This document shows positions 35,380 through 47,470 of a stretch of DNA of 64,000 nt, piece after piece. The notes under the pieces are model-generated. The model did no database searches, was not told the DNA's origin, and saw only the letters and a program-made list of their open reading frames with translations. Each line of letters begins with the position of its first letter. The stretch's first letter is position 1. The position numbers and the translations under genes were made by a program. The DNA is from Fidelibacterota bacterium (GTDB lineage: Bacteria > Fidelibacterota > Marinisomatia > Marinisomatales > TCS55), in assembly GCA_004124385.1 (NCBI GenBank), contig SCKN01000002.1, forward strand, positions 186,001-250,000, given 5' to 3'.

Positions 35380-36495
35380 ATGAAACATTATCTATATTTA
35401 ACACTCACCATCCTTTTGTTGGCCGGTTGCAGTCAAAAGCCGCAAAGCGATGTAGATACACCTGAATATCATTATAAAGCGGGAATGCGGGCAGTGGAAA
35501 CCGGTGAATACAGTGCGGCACTCACATCTTTTCAGCGTTCCGTAGATCTCGATAAGAAATTTGCACTCGGTTACTGTGGACTGGGGCTCGCACACGCACA
35601 CCTTGGCAACGTTAAAGAAGCAAAGAAGAATGTGGATAAAGGTGTAAGTAATGGAAAGAAAGATCCGGATGTTTTAGCTTTGGGAGCACGGGTCTGGATC
35701 ACATTGCGGGAGCATGAAAAAAAATGGTTTAAACGTGCCTCCAAACTTCTGGATAAAGCACTGAAAAGAGAGAAAAACCACGAAGCATCGCTTTATTACT
35801 ACGGTGTTGCCTATTTATACAATTATGATTTTGATGAAGCTGAGTCGTATTTCCGAAAAGTCGTAGGTAAAAAAGGTGCATACGCCGGTAAAGCAGATGC
35901 CAAGTGGGATTTGTCTCAAAAGATTGTCCGGGCCATGCCGGGAACTCCCGTAGGGAAGAAAGTGGCGCTGCACGAAAAGATCACTCGTGCCGACCTTGCT
36001 GTATTATTTGCTGAAGAATTAAAGATCAGCGAACTATTTGCCAGAATGCCGCAGCAGAATACCGGTTTTCAAACTCCGGGGCAAGCCAGCACAGGTGGTA
36101 GTGCAGTAAATCCAGTGGACAGCAAAGGCCATTGGGCAGAAACCTGGATCAACGAAATGACTAAATACAGCGTCTTGGATGTGAGTCCAGACAGAAAATT
36201 CTATCCAGATGAAGTTATTTCCAGAGCAGAATACGCCATGGCCGTCCAGCGTTTGTTGGTTGTAGCAACAAAGGATCCCGGATTGGAAATCCGCTATTTC
36301 GGAGAAAGTCCTTCCCGTTTCAGCGATGTACCCAGCAGTCATTATGCCTACAACGCCATGGCTCTTTGTGCTGAAAGGGGCATCATGCACGCTGATATAA
36401 TTACCGGCAATTTTAATCCTTCAGGTCCGGTGACAGGTGCTGACGCACTGCTGATTATTCGCGGGATTCAGAGCTCTCTGCGCATGACGTTTTAA
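35380..36495 (+). CDS. TPR and SLH-domain lipoprotein
   Basis: 371 residues. Lipobox LLLAGC gives a lipidated Cys at about 17. TPR repeats cover about 30-180 (AGMRAVETGEYSAALTSFQR, GYCGLGLAHAHLGNVKEA, YYYGVAYLYNYDFDEAESYF). Two S-layer-homology-like modules follow: KGHWAETWINEMTKYSVLD and FSDVPSSHYAYNAMALCAER, plus a partial earlier one (ITRADLAVLFAEEL). SLH domains bind peptidoglycan-linked polymers, so this may tether outer membrane to cell wall. Single-gene transcript ended by the hairpin at 36516. Confidence 0.8.
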   Translation: MKHYLYLTLTILLLAGCSQKPQSDVDTPEYHYKAGMRAVETGEYSAALTSFQRSVDLDKKFALGYCGLGLAHAHLGNVKEAKKNVDKGVSNGKKDPDVLALGARVWITLREHEKKWFKRASKLLDKALKREKNHEASLYYYGVAYLYNYDFDEAESYFRKVVGKKGAYAGKADAKWDLSQKIVRAMPGTPVGKKVALHEKITRADLAVLFAEELKISELFARMPQQNTGFQTPGQASTGGSAVNPVDSKGHWAETWINEMTKYSVLDVSPDRKFYPDEVISRAEYAMAVQRLLVVATKDPGLEIRYFGESPSRFSDVPSSHYAYNAMALCAERGIMHADIITGNFNPSGPVTGADALLIIRGIQSSLRMTF

Positions 36496-36515
36496 TTCAA
36501 CCTTTTGTTTAAATT

Positions 36516-36542
36516 AAAGGCACATCATGATGTGCCTTTTTT
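36516..36542 (+). terminator. Strong Rho-independent terminator
   Basis: AAAGGCACATCA/TGATGTGCCTTT is a perfect 12-bp palindrome ending in a T run, 20 bp after the TPR-SLH stop. It ends only a few bases before the ATG of the next gene. Confidence 0.88.
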
Positions 36543-36545
36543 ATT

Positions 36546-37379
36546 ATGCTCAATCTTGTCGATAAACTGATACTTCTTTATGAACTACTGCTTACGGTGC
36601 ATGTTCTATTATTTAAAACCAATATCCCCGATTGGGGCGGGCACATACAGTTAAATATTTTTATTATTGGCTGGATATTCTTTTCAGCTTGGGCAGCAAA
36701 TCGTTTCAATCGCCAACCGTTTAAATTCATCCACACATTTTACCCCCTGTTTCTGCTCATCTGGCATTATCCCCAAGCCTGTGAACTACGGTATTCTGTA
36801 ATCACCTCCAGTTTAGATCATATCTTAATACCATTGGATTTAGCTATTTTCAGGGTAGCGCTTTATGATATCATTCCTCGGAATTTGAATCTGCTGAGTT
36901 TGGAAATATTCCACTTTTTTTATTTTTGCTACTACCTTTCCCTCGGTGTACCAGCATGGATAGTGTATAAAAAAAGACATCCTCAAATCAGTACATATCT
37001 TTTTGTAATTATGATGACCAATATAATTCATCAGTGGTTTGTAATCTTTTTCCCGGCGGATGGGCCTGTGCCCTTACGCCCTGATATTATGCCTGATGGA
37101 GTTTTAATGATCCCCATTATGAACTTGATCTACCAATTGGATGCTGGTGGCGGTGCCTTTCCCAGCCTACATGTGGCCGGAGCTGTTATTACCGGTATGT
37201 ATGCTTATAAATTTTTACCCCAATGGAAATGGTTATGGGTCTTCACTTTTTGCGCCATTACTGCAGCCACATTTGTATGTTCATATCATTATCCAATAGA
37301 TAGTCTTATTGGAGTAATTACAGGATGGTTTTGTTATATTTACATACCTCGAATCCATGACTATATCAACTCTAAATAA
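36546..37379 (+). CDS. PAP2-superfamily membrane enzyme, inositol-phosphotransferase-like
   Basis: 277 residues with about six membrane helices. Phosphatase motifs are in the order GPVPLRP, AFPSLHVAGA (PSLHVA) and SYHYPIDSLIGV (HYxxD). The PSLHVA form and topology resemble AUR1/inositol-phosphorylceramide-synthase-type PAP2 proteins rather than soluble phosphatases. Likely acts on lipid phosphates or transfers a head group; the substrate is unknown. The start lies just after a strong terminator, leaving almost no leader, so a leaderless transcript or partial read-through is likely. Confidence 0.75.
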   Translation: MLNLVDKLILLYELLLTVHVLLFKTNIPDWGGHIQLNIFIIGWIFFSAWAANRFNRQPFKFIHTFYPLFLLIWHYPQACELRYSVITSSLDHILIPLDLAIFRVALYDIIPRNLNLLSLEIFHFFYFCYYLSLGVPAWIVYKKRHPQISTYLFVIMMTNIIHQWFVIFFPADGPVPLRPDIMPDGVLMIPIMNLIYQLDAGGGAFPSLHVAGAVITGMYAYKFLPQWKWLWVFTFCAITAATFVCSYHYPIDSLIGVITGWFCYIYIPRIHDYINSK

Positions 37380-38340
37380 ATTCAAATTCACATTACTGAT
37401 TATTTCAGTAATATTTTTTACAAGTTGCGTGGAAACTATCATCTATGTCCAAGTTCAACCTGACGGGCGCTATACCATGAATTTCATCACCAAAGGCGAT
37501 TCCACCGATGTCTTCAACCATGATTTTCCCCATCCTGCCGGACCAGTTTGGATAACAAATGTTGAAAAAATCCCTGGAGAAGATGATGATATCTGGGTCA
37601 TGAAAACCAGCGGTATGGCTAATGGTGTCTTGCTTTTTACAGCAAGGGAAGATTCACTAACTGCTCTCCAGCATCCCCTTCAGGTAGAACGCAAAGAAGG
37701 CTACTTCACCACGCGATACACCCTGCGCAATGTATTTAAAGGACGCCAGGTATACCGCAAATACCCGGCTTTTGGACGCAGCCTGCAGGAAAGTGATAAA
37801 GATTCCACACGCTGGTTGGACGAAGCACTTTACTATATGTGTACAGCCGCTATCAGTGATCTGCAAAACGATCCTGAAACATCAATCAATTCCGATCTTT
37901 CAGAACGATTGCTGAACCATATCCACAATACACTGGCCCGGGTTAGTCAAAAGGACCTCTTCGAAGAATTAGTAAACAAACAAAACTTCATTGATCAAAT
38001 GCTTAAACCATTTAATAATGATTTACCTCAAGGTTATGGCACATTATTAAATAAATCCACAGACAAATATGAAGAAGAACTCCGACTTACCAGCAATCTG
38101 CAGGATGATCAATTTCAATATCGTGTATTGATGCCCGGCGCTGTTACTTCAACCAATGCCGATACGATTAAAAATGATACATTGATGTGGTCATTTGGAC
38201 TTCAACAATACATAAATGATGACTATGTTATTGAAGCAGCTTCCATTGTGTATTCTCCTCAACGAATCCAGATTGCAATTCTAATATTTGCGGTATTAGT
38301 ATTAGCCATCTTATATTTAGCTTACAAACGGAGAAATTGA
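37357..38340 (+). CDS. Putative lipoprotein with C-terminal membrane anchor
   Basis: 327 residues. The signal sequence ends in the lipobox FFTSC (Cys about 24). A strand-rich N-terminal domain (VETIIYVQVQPDGRYTMNF, weakly reminiscent of LppM-type domains) is followed by a helical middle and a C-terminal hydrophobic helix with a KRRN tail. Having both lipid anchor and TM helix is unusual. Overlaps the upstream PAP2 gene by 23 bp. Not recognised further. Confidence 0.6.
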   Translation: MTISTLNKFKFTLLIISVIFFTSCVETIIYVQVQPDGRYTMNFITKGDSTDVFNHDFPHPAGPVWITNVEKIPGEDDDIWVMKTSGMANGVLLFTAREDSLTALQHPLQVERKEGYFTTRYTLRNVFKGRQVYRKYPAFGRSLQESDKDSTRWLDEALYYMCTAAISDLQNDPETSINSDLSERLLNHIHNTLARVSQKDLFEELVNKQNFIDQMLKPFNNDLPQGYGTLLNKSTDKYEEELRLTSNLQDDQFQYRVLMPGAVTSTNADTIKNDTLMWSFGLQQYINDDYVIEAASIVYSPQRIQIAILIFAVLVLAILYLAYKRRN

Positions 38341-38341
38341 A

Positions 38342-38761
38342 ATGAAAAAACTTATCCTTTTACTTTTATCATGATTGGCTTTTGCAAAACCAAAATTTAA
38401 CGATGCTGATTTAAAATCCATGACTCCCCGCTATTTTCAGCGCAACCATACCGCTCCAAAATTATTGGGTGTGAATATCTATAAAACACGAGAAGGTCGT
38501 GTATATCAAGTGGACATCATGACAGACAGAAATCGCACCAATGAAGATATGGGTTTTGCCTATTCAGCTCTTACCAATTTGGGCCAGTATACCAGGCAAA
38601 AATTCACCCAATTTATCGTTGTGATGCACAGCGATGTCCGCGGCGAGCCGCCGCAAGTGTGTATCGGTAAGGCTAAATGCAGTATTGATACTTTCATTCA
38701 TGAGCGGGTGAGTTATGAGAAATGGTATTATAAGGATTGTATCTATTTCAAGGAGATGTGA
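38342..38761 (+). pseudogene. Small secreted protein with in-frame TGA in its signal peptide
   Basis: GGAG eight bases upstream points to the ATG at 38342. The frame reads MKKLILLLLS, then TGA at 38372-38374, then LAFAKPKFNDADLKS and 120 further codons. A single change of TGA to TGG would give a normal signal peptide. Without it, only reinitiation at TTG 38375 could make a cytoplasmic 128-residue form. The mature part (RNHTAPKLLGVNIYKTREGR, four cysteines) is not recognised. Confidence 0.65.
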
Positions 38762-38818
38762 ACTTGCCTTTTAACGACGTAAATTCCAGTTATATTTAAT
38801 TGTATCCGAGGAAGAATT

Positions 38819-39037
38819 ATGACAAATATATTTACAAAACACCCTAATTCTGTTGGTGAATCCTACTTGGTCCATGGCACTAAAGCCGTCAGTTATAGTG
38901 TGCAAATGCTATTTGCAAGCATTTGCTGTATATTCCATGCTGTATTTCCTTTTGTGTTTAAATCAATCGCCAGCAATATTGCCCGGAAGGTGGTTGAGGA
39001 CGTTGAAAATCGCATTGAAAACGGTAATTCAGAATAA
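38819..39037 (+). CDS. Small membrane protein, DUF6356-like
   Basis: 72 residues: FTKHPNSVGESYLVHGTKAV at the N-terminus, a hydrophobic centre (MLFASICCIFHAVFPFVF) and a charged tail. The HPxSVGExYxxH pattern and size fit the DUF6356 family of small membrane proteins with unknown function. Confidence 0.65.
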   Translation: MTNIFTKHPNSVGESYLVHGTKAVSYSVQMLFASICCIFHAVFPFVFKSIASNIARKVVEDVENRIENGNSE

Positions 39038-39043
39038 CATTCC

Positions 39044-42064
<3,021 letters not shown>

Positions 42065-42068
<4 letters not shown>

Positions 42069-43255
42069 AGTTTATTTCATTCATTCTCTTTATTCAGTTT
42101 TTATTTGCCGGCGAACTTAAACTTTCGTCAATTAAAATCGCCGATGGTTTTTCCAAGCCGGTTTACATCTGCCAACCGCCGGGAGATAATGAGCGATTGT
42201 TTGTCCTAGAGCAAAAGGGTGTCGTCAAAATGATTAAAAATGGGGAAAAGGTCCGAAAACCATTCGCAGACATCCGCGATCGAGTGCATAATCCAGTTAT
42301 ACCGGGCGATGAAAGAGGCCTTCTTGGATTAGCCTTTCATCCTGATTATCAATCAAATGGTTTTGTCTTTATGAATTATATTGATGAAGATGATCATACC
42401 ATTATTTCACGATTTATAGTCAGTGAAAACCTAGATAAATTAGATACTGATTCTGAAAAAATATTAATGAAAATTAAACAGCCCTTTTCCAATCACAACG
42501 GCGGGCACATGGTTTTTGGTCCTGATGGCTATCTCTATATTTCTGTTGGTGATGGTGGAAAATGGGGCGATCCATATAATAATGCCCAAAATCTGGAAAC
42601 CGTGTTTGGTTCCATCTTGCGTATTGATGTGGATAATGGTGAACCATATGCAATCCCAGAGGACAATCCTTTTCTTAAACACGAAAATGCAAAAAAGGAA
42701 ATCTGGCAATATGGTTTACGCAATGTGTGGCGATTTTCATTTGATCGGGAAACTGGAGACATTTATCTGGGAGATGTTGGCCAGGACATGTGGGAAGAAA
42801 TCGATTTTGTATCAGCTGAAGATGCCGGCGGTCAAAATTTTGGTTGGAGAGTCATGGAAGGAAATCACTGCTATAACCCTAAAGAAAACTGCGATTCAAC
42901 CGGACTGATGCCCATTTTAGAATATCCCAATGATGCAAATTACATGAAGGTTTTAACGGGGATGGATGAACCGAACGTAGATGGTTGTTCAGTGACCGGA
43001 GGTTATGTATATCGCGGTTCTGCCATCGACAAATTACAAGGAACATATTTCTTTGCCGATTACTGTTCTGGTAACATTTGGACGTTTAAAGAAAAAAATG
43101 GCAAGGCCACTGAATTTCAAAACCGTACTGAAGAAATCAATTTGGGCGGGGGTGGGTTCACTAACTATATATCTTCTTTCGGAGAAGACAATAACGGAGA
43201 ACTCTATATTGTGGACTATAACGGAATAATCTTTAAACTCACAGTAGCTGAATAA
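42065..43255 (+). CDS. Secreted PQQ-dependent sugar dehydrogenase-like (GSDH/Hhip) beta-propeller
   Basis: 396 residues with signal peptide (ending FLFAGE). The six-blade fold of soluble glucose/sorbosone dehydrogenases is shown by PGDERGLLGLAFHPDYQSNG, HNGGHMVFGPDGYLYISVGDGG, YGLRNVWRFSFDRETGDIYLGDVGQ and GGYVYRG. The active-site histidine in SNHNGGH is present. A Cys-containing insert (NHCYNPKENCDSTG) is typical of Hhip-like members. The substrate is not predictable. Confidence 0.85.
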
Positions 43256-43267
43256 AAGGAAATTATT

Positions 43268-43588
43268 ATGATGAAGATAGAAGATATTATTGATGATATT
43301 GTTTTACTCGTCCTTTCAGATCACGAACCATTGAAAGAATTGGGTATAGAACAAAATAAACTTTTTGCAAAAGTAATAGGGTATGACGAAAACGGTGTTT
43401 GGATTGAAAATCCGGATTTTCGAATTCCTGACCCATCAAAAAAAAGCAAAAAAGCATATAGGTCTGTAACGGCGTCTATTCTGATTCCATGGGGGTATCT
43501 TTCCTCTATTGTTCATTTCCCTAACGTTGAGGGGTTTGACTTTCCAAACCCATTTGATTCCAAAATAGGATTTGATTTAGACAATTGA
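43268..43588 (+). CDS. Hypothetical protein
   Basis: 106 residues, acidic, no signal peptide. The N-terminal helix (MMKIEDIIDDIVLLVLSDHE) precedes a small beta segment (LFAKVIGYDENGVWIENPDF). Stop overlaps the ABC ATPase start (TTGA). Not recognised; coupling suggests co-expression with the exporter. Confidence 0.55.
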   Translation: MMKIEDIIDDIVLLVLSDHEPLKELGIEQNKLFAKVIGYDENGVWIENPDFRIPDPSKKSKKAYRSVTASILIPWGYLSSIVHFPNVEGFDFPNPFDSKIGFDLDN

Positions 43589-44508
43589 ACGTTCCTGCAG
43601 TTCATATATCCGGTCTTCATAAATCGTATGAAGATACAAAGGCTCTATGTGGGGTCGACCTCACAATTAAAGATGGCCAATTTTACGGTTTACTGGGACC
43701 CAATGGTGCTGGTAAAACTACCACAATCCATATTTTAACAGGGTTGGTATTAAAAAACGAGGGTATTACTGAAATCTATGGGAAAGACATTGTAAAAGAT
43801 TTTCGATTTACACGATCACAGATTGGTATAGCCCATCAAGAATTACCTATAGATTGGTTTTTTCCCCTTGAAAAATTACTTTATTTCCATGCCGGTTATT
43901 ATGGAATAACCCAAAAAAAGGCTAAACCAAGAGTTGAAGAATTATTAGAACGACTTGGGCTGAAAGATAAACGCACATCACGATTACGTCAATTATCCGG
44001 TGGTATGAAACGCCGTTATCAGTTGGCAAAAGCATTGGTGCATGATCCCAAAATCCTCATCTTGGACGAACCCACGGCTGGCATTGATGTGGAACTCCGT
44101 CATGAACTTTGGGATTATTTGCGAGAACTCCATCAAAACGGTAAAACAATTTTGCTTACTACCCATTATATTGAAGAAGCTGAATTACTATGTGAAAAAG
44201 TAGGTATTATTGATAAGGGGAAAATTATTAAAGAAGGTTCACCTGCGGATCTAACTCGTGAATTGGGAAAAGCAGGAATTAATGTTCACATCACCGGTTG
44301 GAACGATGAACTGAAAAATGCCTTTTCAGATTATTCATACACTCTAGAAGATAATCGGCTTCATTTCACCGTTCGGGACCCCGAAGAAGTCATGGCCAGT
44401 ATTATACAGATATTATCCAATCATGGTTGTCAAATCCATAGTGTGTCTACTGAAAAATCATCATTAGAAGATGTTTTTTTAAATCTTACAGGTAAAGGAA
44501 TTAACTGA
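43585..44508 (+). CDS. ABC-2 type exporter, ATP-binding protein
   Basis: 307 residues from TTG 43585. Walker A GPNGAGKTTT, Q-loop GIAHQELPID, signature LSGGMKRRYQLAKAL, Walker B ILILDEPTAGIDVE, and H-loop LTTHYIEEAE are all intact. The C-terminal extension is like those of drug- or lipid-exporting ABC-2 systems. Functions with the permease directly downstream (1-bp overlap). Confidence 0.92.
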   Translation: MNVPAVHISGLHKSYEDTKALCGVDLTIKDGQFYGLLGPNGAGKTTTIHILTGLVLKNEGITEIYGKDIVKDFRFTRSQIGIAHQELPIDWFFPLEKLLYFHAGYYGITQKKAKPRVEELLERLGLKDKRTSRLRQLSGGMKRRYQLAKALVHDPKILILDEPTAGIDVELRHELWDYLRELHQNGKTILLTTHYIEEAELLCEKVGIIDKGKIIKEGSPADLTRELGKAGINVHITGWNDELKNAFSDYSYTLEDNRLHFTVRDPEEVMASIIQILSNHGCQIHSVSTEKSSLEDVFLNLTGKGIN

Positions 44509-45278
44509 TGACCGGTACAAATTGGGTCGGGTTATATACACTTACAAAAAGAGAAGTGGGACGATTTTTTTCAGTCTATCGCCAAACCGTTTTGCCGGGG
44601 CTCATTTCATCGGGGCTATATATTTTAATCTTTGGTTTTACTCTTGAGCAACGTATCGGGGAAATTGATGGCGTACCCTATACTCTCTTTATCTTGCCTG
44701 GGTTGATTATGATGAATACACTTACTAACGCCAGTTCCAATGCTTCTTCATCCATGCTGCAGATGAAACTTCTGCAACAACTGCCCGATATCCTAACCGC
44801 ACCTTTGTCAAGTCTGGAGCTTTCTTTGGCCTATATTATTGGCGGCACAGTCAGGGGAATGGTAAATGGAATTTTGGTTTTACTTTTGGGAGTGTTACTA
44901 ATAGATATGCCCGTCCATCATCCTTTGGCAACACTTGGATTTATTTTTCTGGTTTCGTGGGCTTTTTCCAGCATGGGTTTATTATTAGGGCAATTGGCTG
45001 ATTCTTGGGATCAACTAGCCATGATGCAAAACTTCTTTTTAACTCCTTTAAGTTTTCTTGGTGGTATTTTTTATTCAATAAAAATGCTGCCCGATTGGGC
45101 TCAACAATTATCCTTGGTGAATCCTATATATTATATGATTAATGGTCTTCGTTATACAGTCCTTGGTGTCTATGATTCATCACCCCTAAACAGTTTCTTA
45201 ATGGCGTTATTTATGACAATTTTATTTACAACTGCTGCGATTTTATTAATGAAAAGCGGTAAAAAAATTAAACAGTGA
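44508..45278 (+). CDS. ABC-2 type exporter, permease
   Basis: 256 residues with six membrane helices. The ABC-2 signature region TPLSFLGGIFYSIKMLPDWAQQLSLVNPIYYMINGLR is clear by its LGGIFYSI and NPIYYMINGLR parts. Partner of the upstream ATPase. The substrate may be a polysaccharide, lipid or drug; nothing here decides it. Overlaps the next gene by GTGA. Confidence 0.9.
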   Translation: MTGTNWVGLYTLTKREVGRFFSVYRQTVLPGLISSGLYILIFGFTLEQRIGEIDGVPYTLFILPGLIMMNTLTNASSNASSSMLQMKLLQQLPDILTAPLSSLELSLAYIIGGTVRGMVNGILVLLLGVLLIDMPVHHPLATLGFIFLVSWAFSSMGLLLGQLADSWDQLAMMQNFFLTPLSFLGGIFYSIKMLPDWAQQLSLVNPIYYMINGLRYTVLGVYDSSPLNSFLMALFMTILFTTAAILLMKSGKKIKQ

Positions 45279-45958
45279 GGTTTCTATTATTGGTTCTTGC
45301 TGTCGCTCTATTGTCGGGCGAAGAAGGAACTGATTCAACCGTTTGGTCCCAATATGCCCGGGGAGGATTATCCCACGATCAGGGAAAAAGCGGTGGGCAT
45401 GGCTACTATCGTATCAATCGAAAAACAGTAACCTCTTTCCGGGATCTACGTCTTTTTGGATATGGGTTGGGGGACGATTCTTATATTTACCTGCGTTATA
45501 AAAGTAGTACTAAATATTCAGAAAATGTGAAATTATATAATTTCACAACTGCATCGTATCAGAAAAATACACGGGCTGATTTGGCTATGCGTTACCACTT
45601 CAACCAAGGGTTTGGAAATTTTATTAACGAATACAATAATGGACATGTGACTGGAGAATTGGGCCACGCCTATGATATGTCTGACTTTCTAAATGATACT
45701 CGTAAAACATCATATCTAAAGGGCGGCATATTTTGGGATCATGAATTAGGGAAAATCAGCACTAAGCTAGAAACAGAATGGTTCAAGCAAATAAGCGATG
45801 TGGTGACAACCGATTTATCACGCGTACAGTTTTTTGCTGAAATATCGTATTAATTAAATAATTTACTTTCATTAATTATGGGATTTGAGCAAGATTACTA
45901 CACTGCAAACAAACAGAGTCCGCAATCATATTATTTTTCATTGGGTTGGCAGAAGTAA
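45275..45958 (+). pseudogene. Outer-membrane beta-barrel protein with an in-frame TAA near its end
   Basis: GTG start overlapping the permease stop. The signal peptide (LLLVLAVALLSGEE) precedes alternating strand patterns of a DUF481-like barrel. The frame stops after FFAEISY at 45851-45853. It then continues open for 34 codons (MGFEQDYYTANKQSPQSYYF, ending SLGWQK), which look like the missing last strands. CAA to TAA would explain it. The 192-residue product lacks its C-terminal strand and would probably not insert. The gap to 46025 shows nothing else. Confidence 0.65.
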
Positions 45959-46024
45959 TTCTGTGATATTGGACACAAACACACAATAAATACCATCATA
46001 AATTGACGGTTAAATTAAAGTACC

Positions 46025-47470
46025 ATGATTAAACATATAGTTATTCTTAGCCTATTTTTTCTTCCATTTCTTGCTTCCCAGACCATCGCGCCTGACGTTA
46101 CAAATGTAAAAAAGCGACTGCTTGTCTTAACTGCGGATGAGTCTAAACCTAATGATGCATTGGATAGAAAAATATCAAAAATTGTTGCAGAAATCGCTAC
46201 AGATCTCGGGCGATATGAAGTCATTGATCGTAATCAACTTGAATCTATTTTAAATGAACTTGCCTTACATCAATCGGGGATAATTGCTGTAAAAGACATC
46301 CTTGAACTCGGAAACATTGCATCTGCAAATGAAGCCATGAAAGTCCAAATTACCCATTATAGCCAAAAGGGCGTTCCCCTTGAAGACGATGATGAGGAGG
46401 AGGAGGATAAGGGATTTTGGAAAATGGTGATATATGAGTCTGTCAAAGGTGCAATCCGTTTAGCAACAACACCTAAAAATGAAGAACCCTATGCAAATAA
46501 TATGGAAACCATTATCCAAGCTGATATTATTTTATTAAATGTTATAACAGGACAAACGATAGACACTTATCCCATCCGCGCTGCACATACAGGGGGGAGC
46601 CGAGGAAAATCCCTTGGCATTGCTTTAAACCAGATTAGATCCAAAATTTTTCGGGCGCTTAAAAATATCTATATTATCAAGACTGAAGTGCTCGATGTGA
46701 ATGGCAGTAAAGTCACATTAATTTTAGGAAGTGACCTTGGAGTAAAAAAAGGAACTGTGTATGAAATTTCACGATTAGATAAAAAGAAAGTCTTAAGCGG
46801 AAGAGAAATTACAATCCCCGGGAAAACAGTAGGGCTCGTAAGAATCAATCGAGTTAGTAATGATGCCAGCATAGGAACCATTATCCGTAAATGGGGACGT
46901 GTTAAGGGTGGCTATCAAGCTGAAGAATTGGTTTCTCCGCCCAGCGCCAGTGGAGGAATAACGCTCCAATATAATCTAGAAAGACAAGCAATCGATCATG
47001 GAGGATTGCTAATTCAACTTAATCCGTTGAGTAAATGGGGAGGGTTTTTTCATCTAGGTGGTGGTTCGATATTTGATAGTCGTAACGATAAGGATTTCAT
47101 GTTCACATTCGGAGGTGGAATAAATTATAGATTTTTATATACACCTCAATTTAACCTCGGAGGTATTGTTGATATTCCATTTTCATTTGTCAGCAGAAAT
47201 GATGATTTTAATAACAGTGTAACAAATGTGCTCATAACTCCCCAAATTGGTTTACAAACAGAAATTATGATTAACCGAAAACTGGATTTAGTCATTCGAG
47301 CTGGTTATAGCTTTTCAAACACTCTTGGTAAATGGACATATTCAAAAGGTGAAGGCGATGATTCGAAACAATTTAATGCTGAATGGGATGGATTAGCTCC
47401 CACGCTAGATGCATCGGGAATATATTTCAATTTTAGTATTCGTTATTTAGAAATTGATATTGATTTTTAA
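46025..47470 (+). CDS. CsgG-like/FlgT-like protein fused to a C-terminal beta-barrel
   Basis: 481 residues with signal peptide (LSLFFLPFLASQ). Domain 1 (about 28-115) has KRLLVLTADES and GRYEVIDRNQLESILNELALHQSG, a CsgG/FlgO pattern. An acidic loop (EDDDEEEEDK) follows. Domain 2 (about 215-300) has VTLILGSDLGVKKGTVYEIS, as in FlgT C-terminal domains. Residues 310-481 are amphipathic strands ending in IDIDF, fitting a small outer-membrane barrel. Probably a trans-envelope assembly factor. Related in domain content to the adhesin-operon proteins. Confidence 0.6.
   Translation: MIKHIVILSLFFLPFLASQTIAPDVTNVKKRLLVLTADESKPNDALDRKISKIVAEIATDLGRYEVIDRNQLESILNELALHQSGIIAVKDILELGNIASANEAMKVQITHYSQKGVPLEDDDEEEEDKGFWKMVIYESVKGAIRLATTPKNEEPYANNMETIIQADIILLNVITGQTIDTYPIRAAHTGGSRGKSLGIALNQIRSKIFRALKNIYIIKTEVLDVNGSKVTLILGSDLGVKKGTVYEISRLDKKKVLSGREITIPGKTVGLVRINRVSNDASIGTIIRKWGRVKGGYQAEELVSPPSASGGITLQYNLERQAIDHGGLLIQLNPLSKWGGFFHLGGGSIFDSRNDKDFMFTFGGGINYRFLYTPQFNLGGIVDIPFSFVSRNDDFNNSVTNVLITPQIGLQTEIMINRKLDLVIRAGYSFSNTLGKWTYSKGEGDDSKQFNAEWDGLAPTLDASGIYFNFSIRYLEIDIDF

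Noticed and set aside
38372-38374. TGA considered as selenocysteine or recoded tryptophan
   Set aside because: Position within a signal peptide gives no role for selenocysteine, and TGA is an ordinary stop for neighbouring genes.
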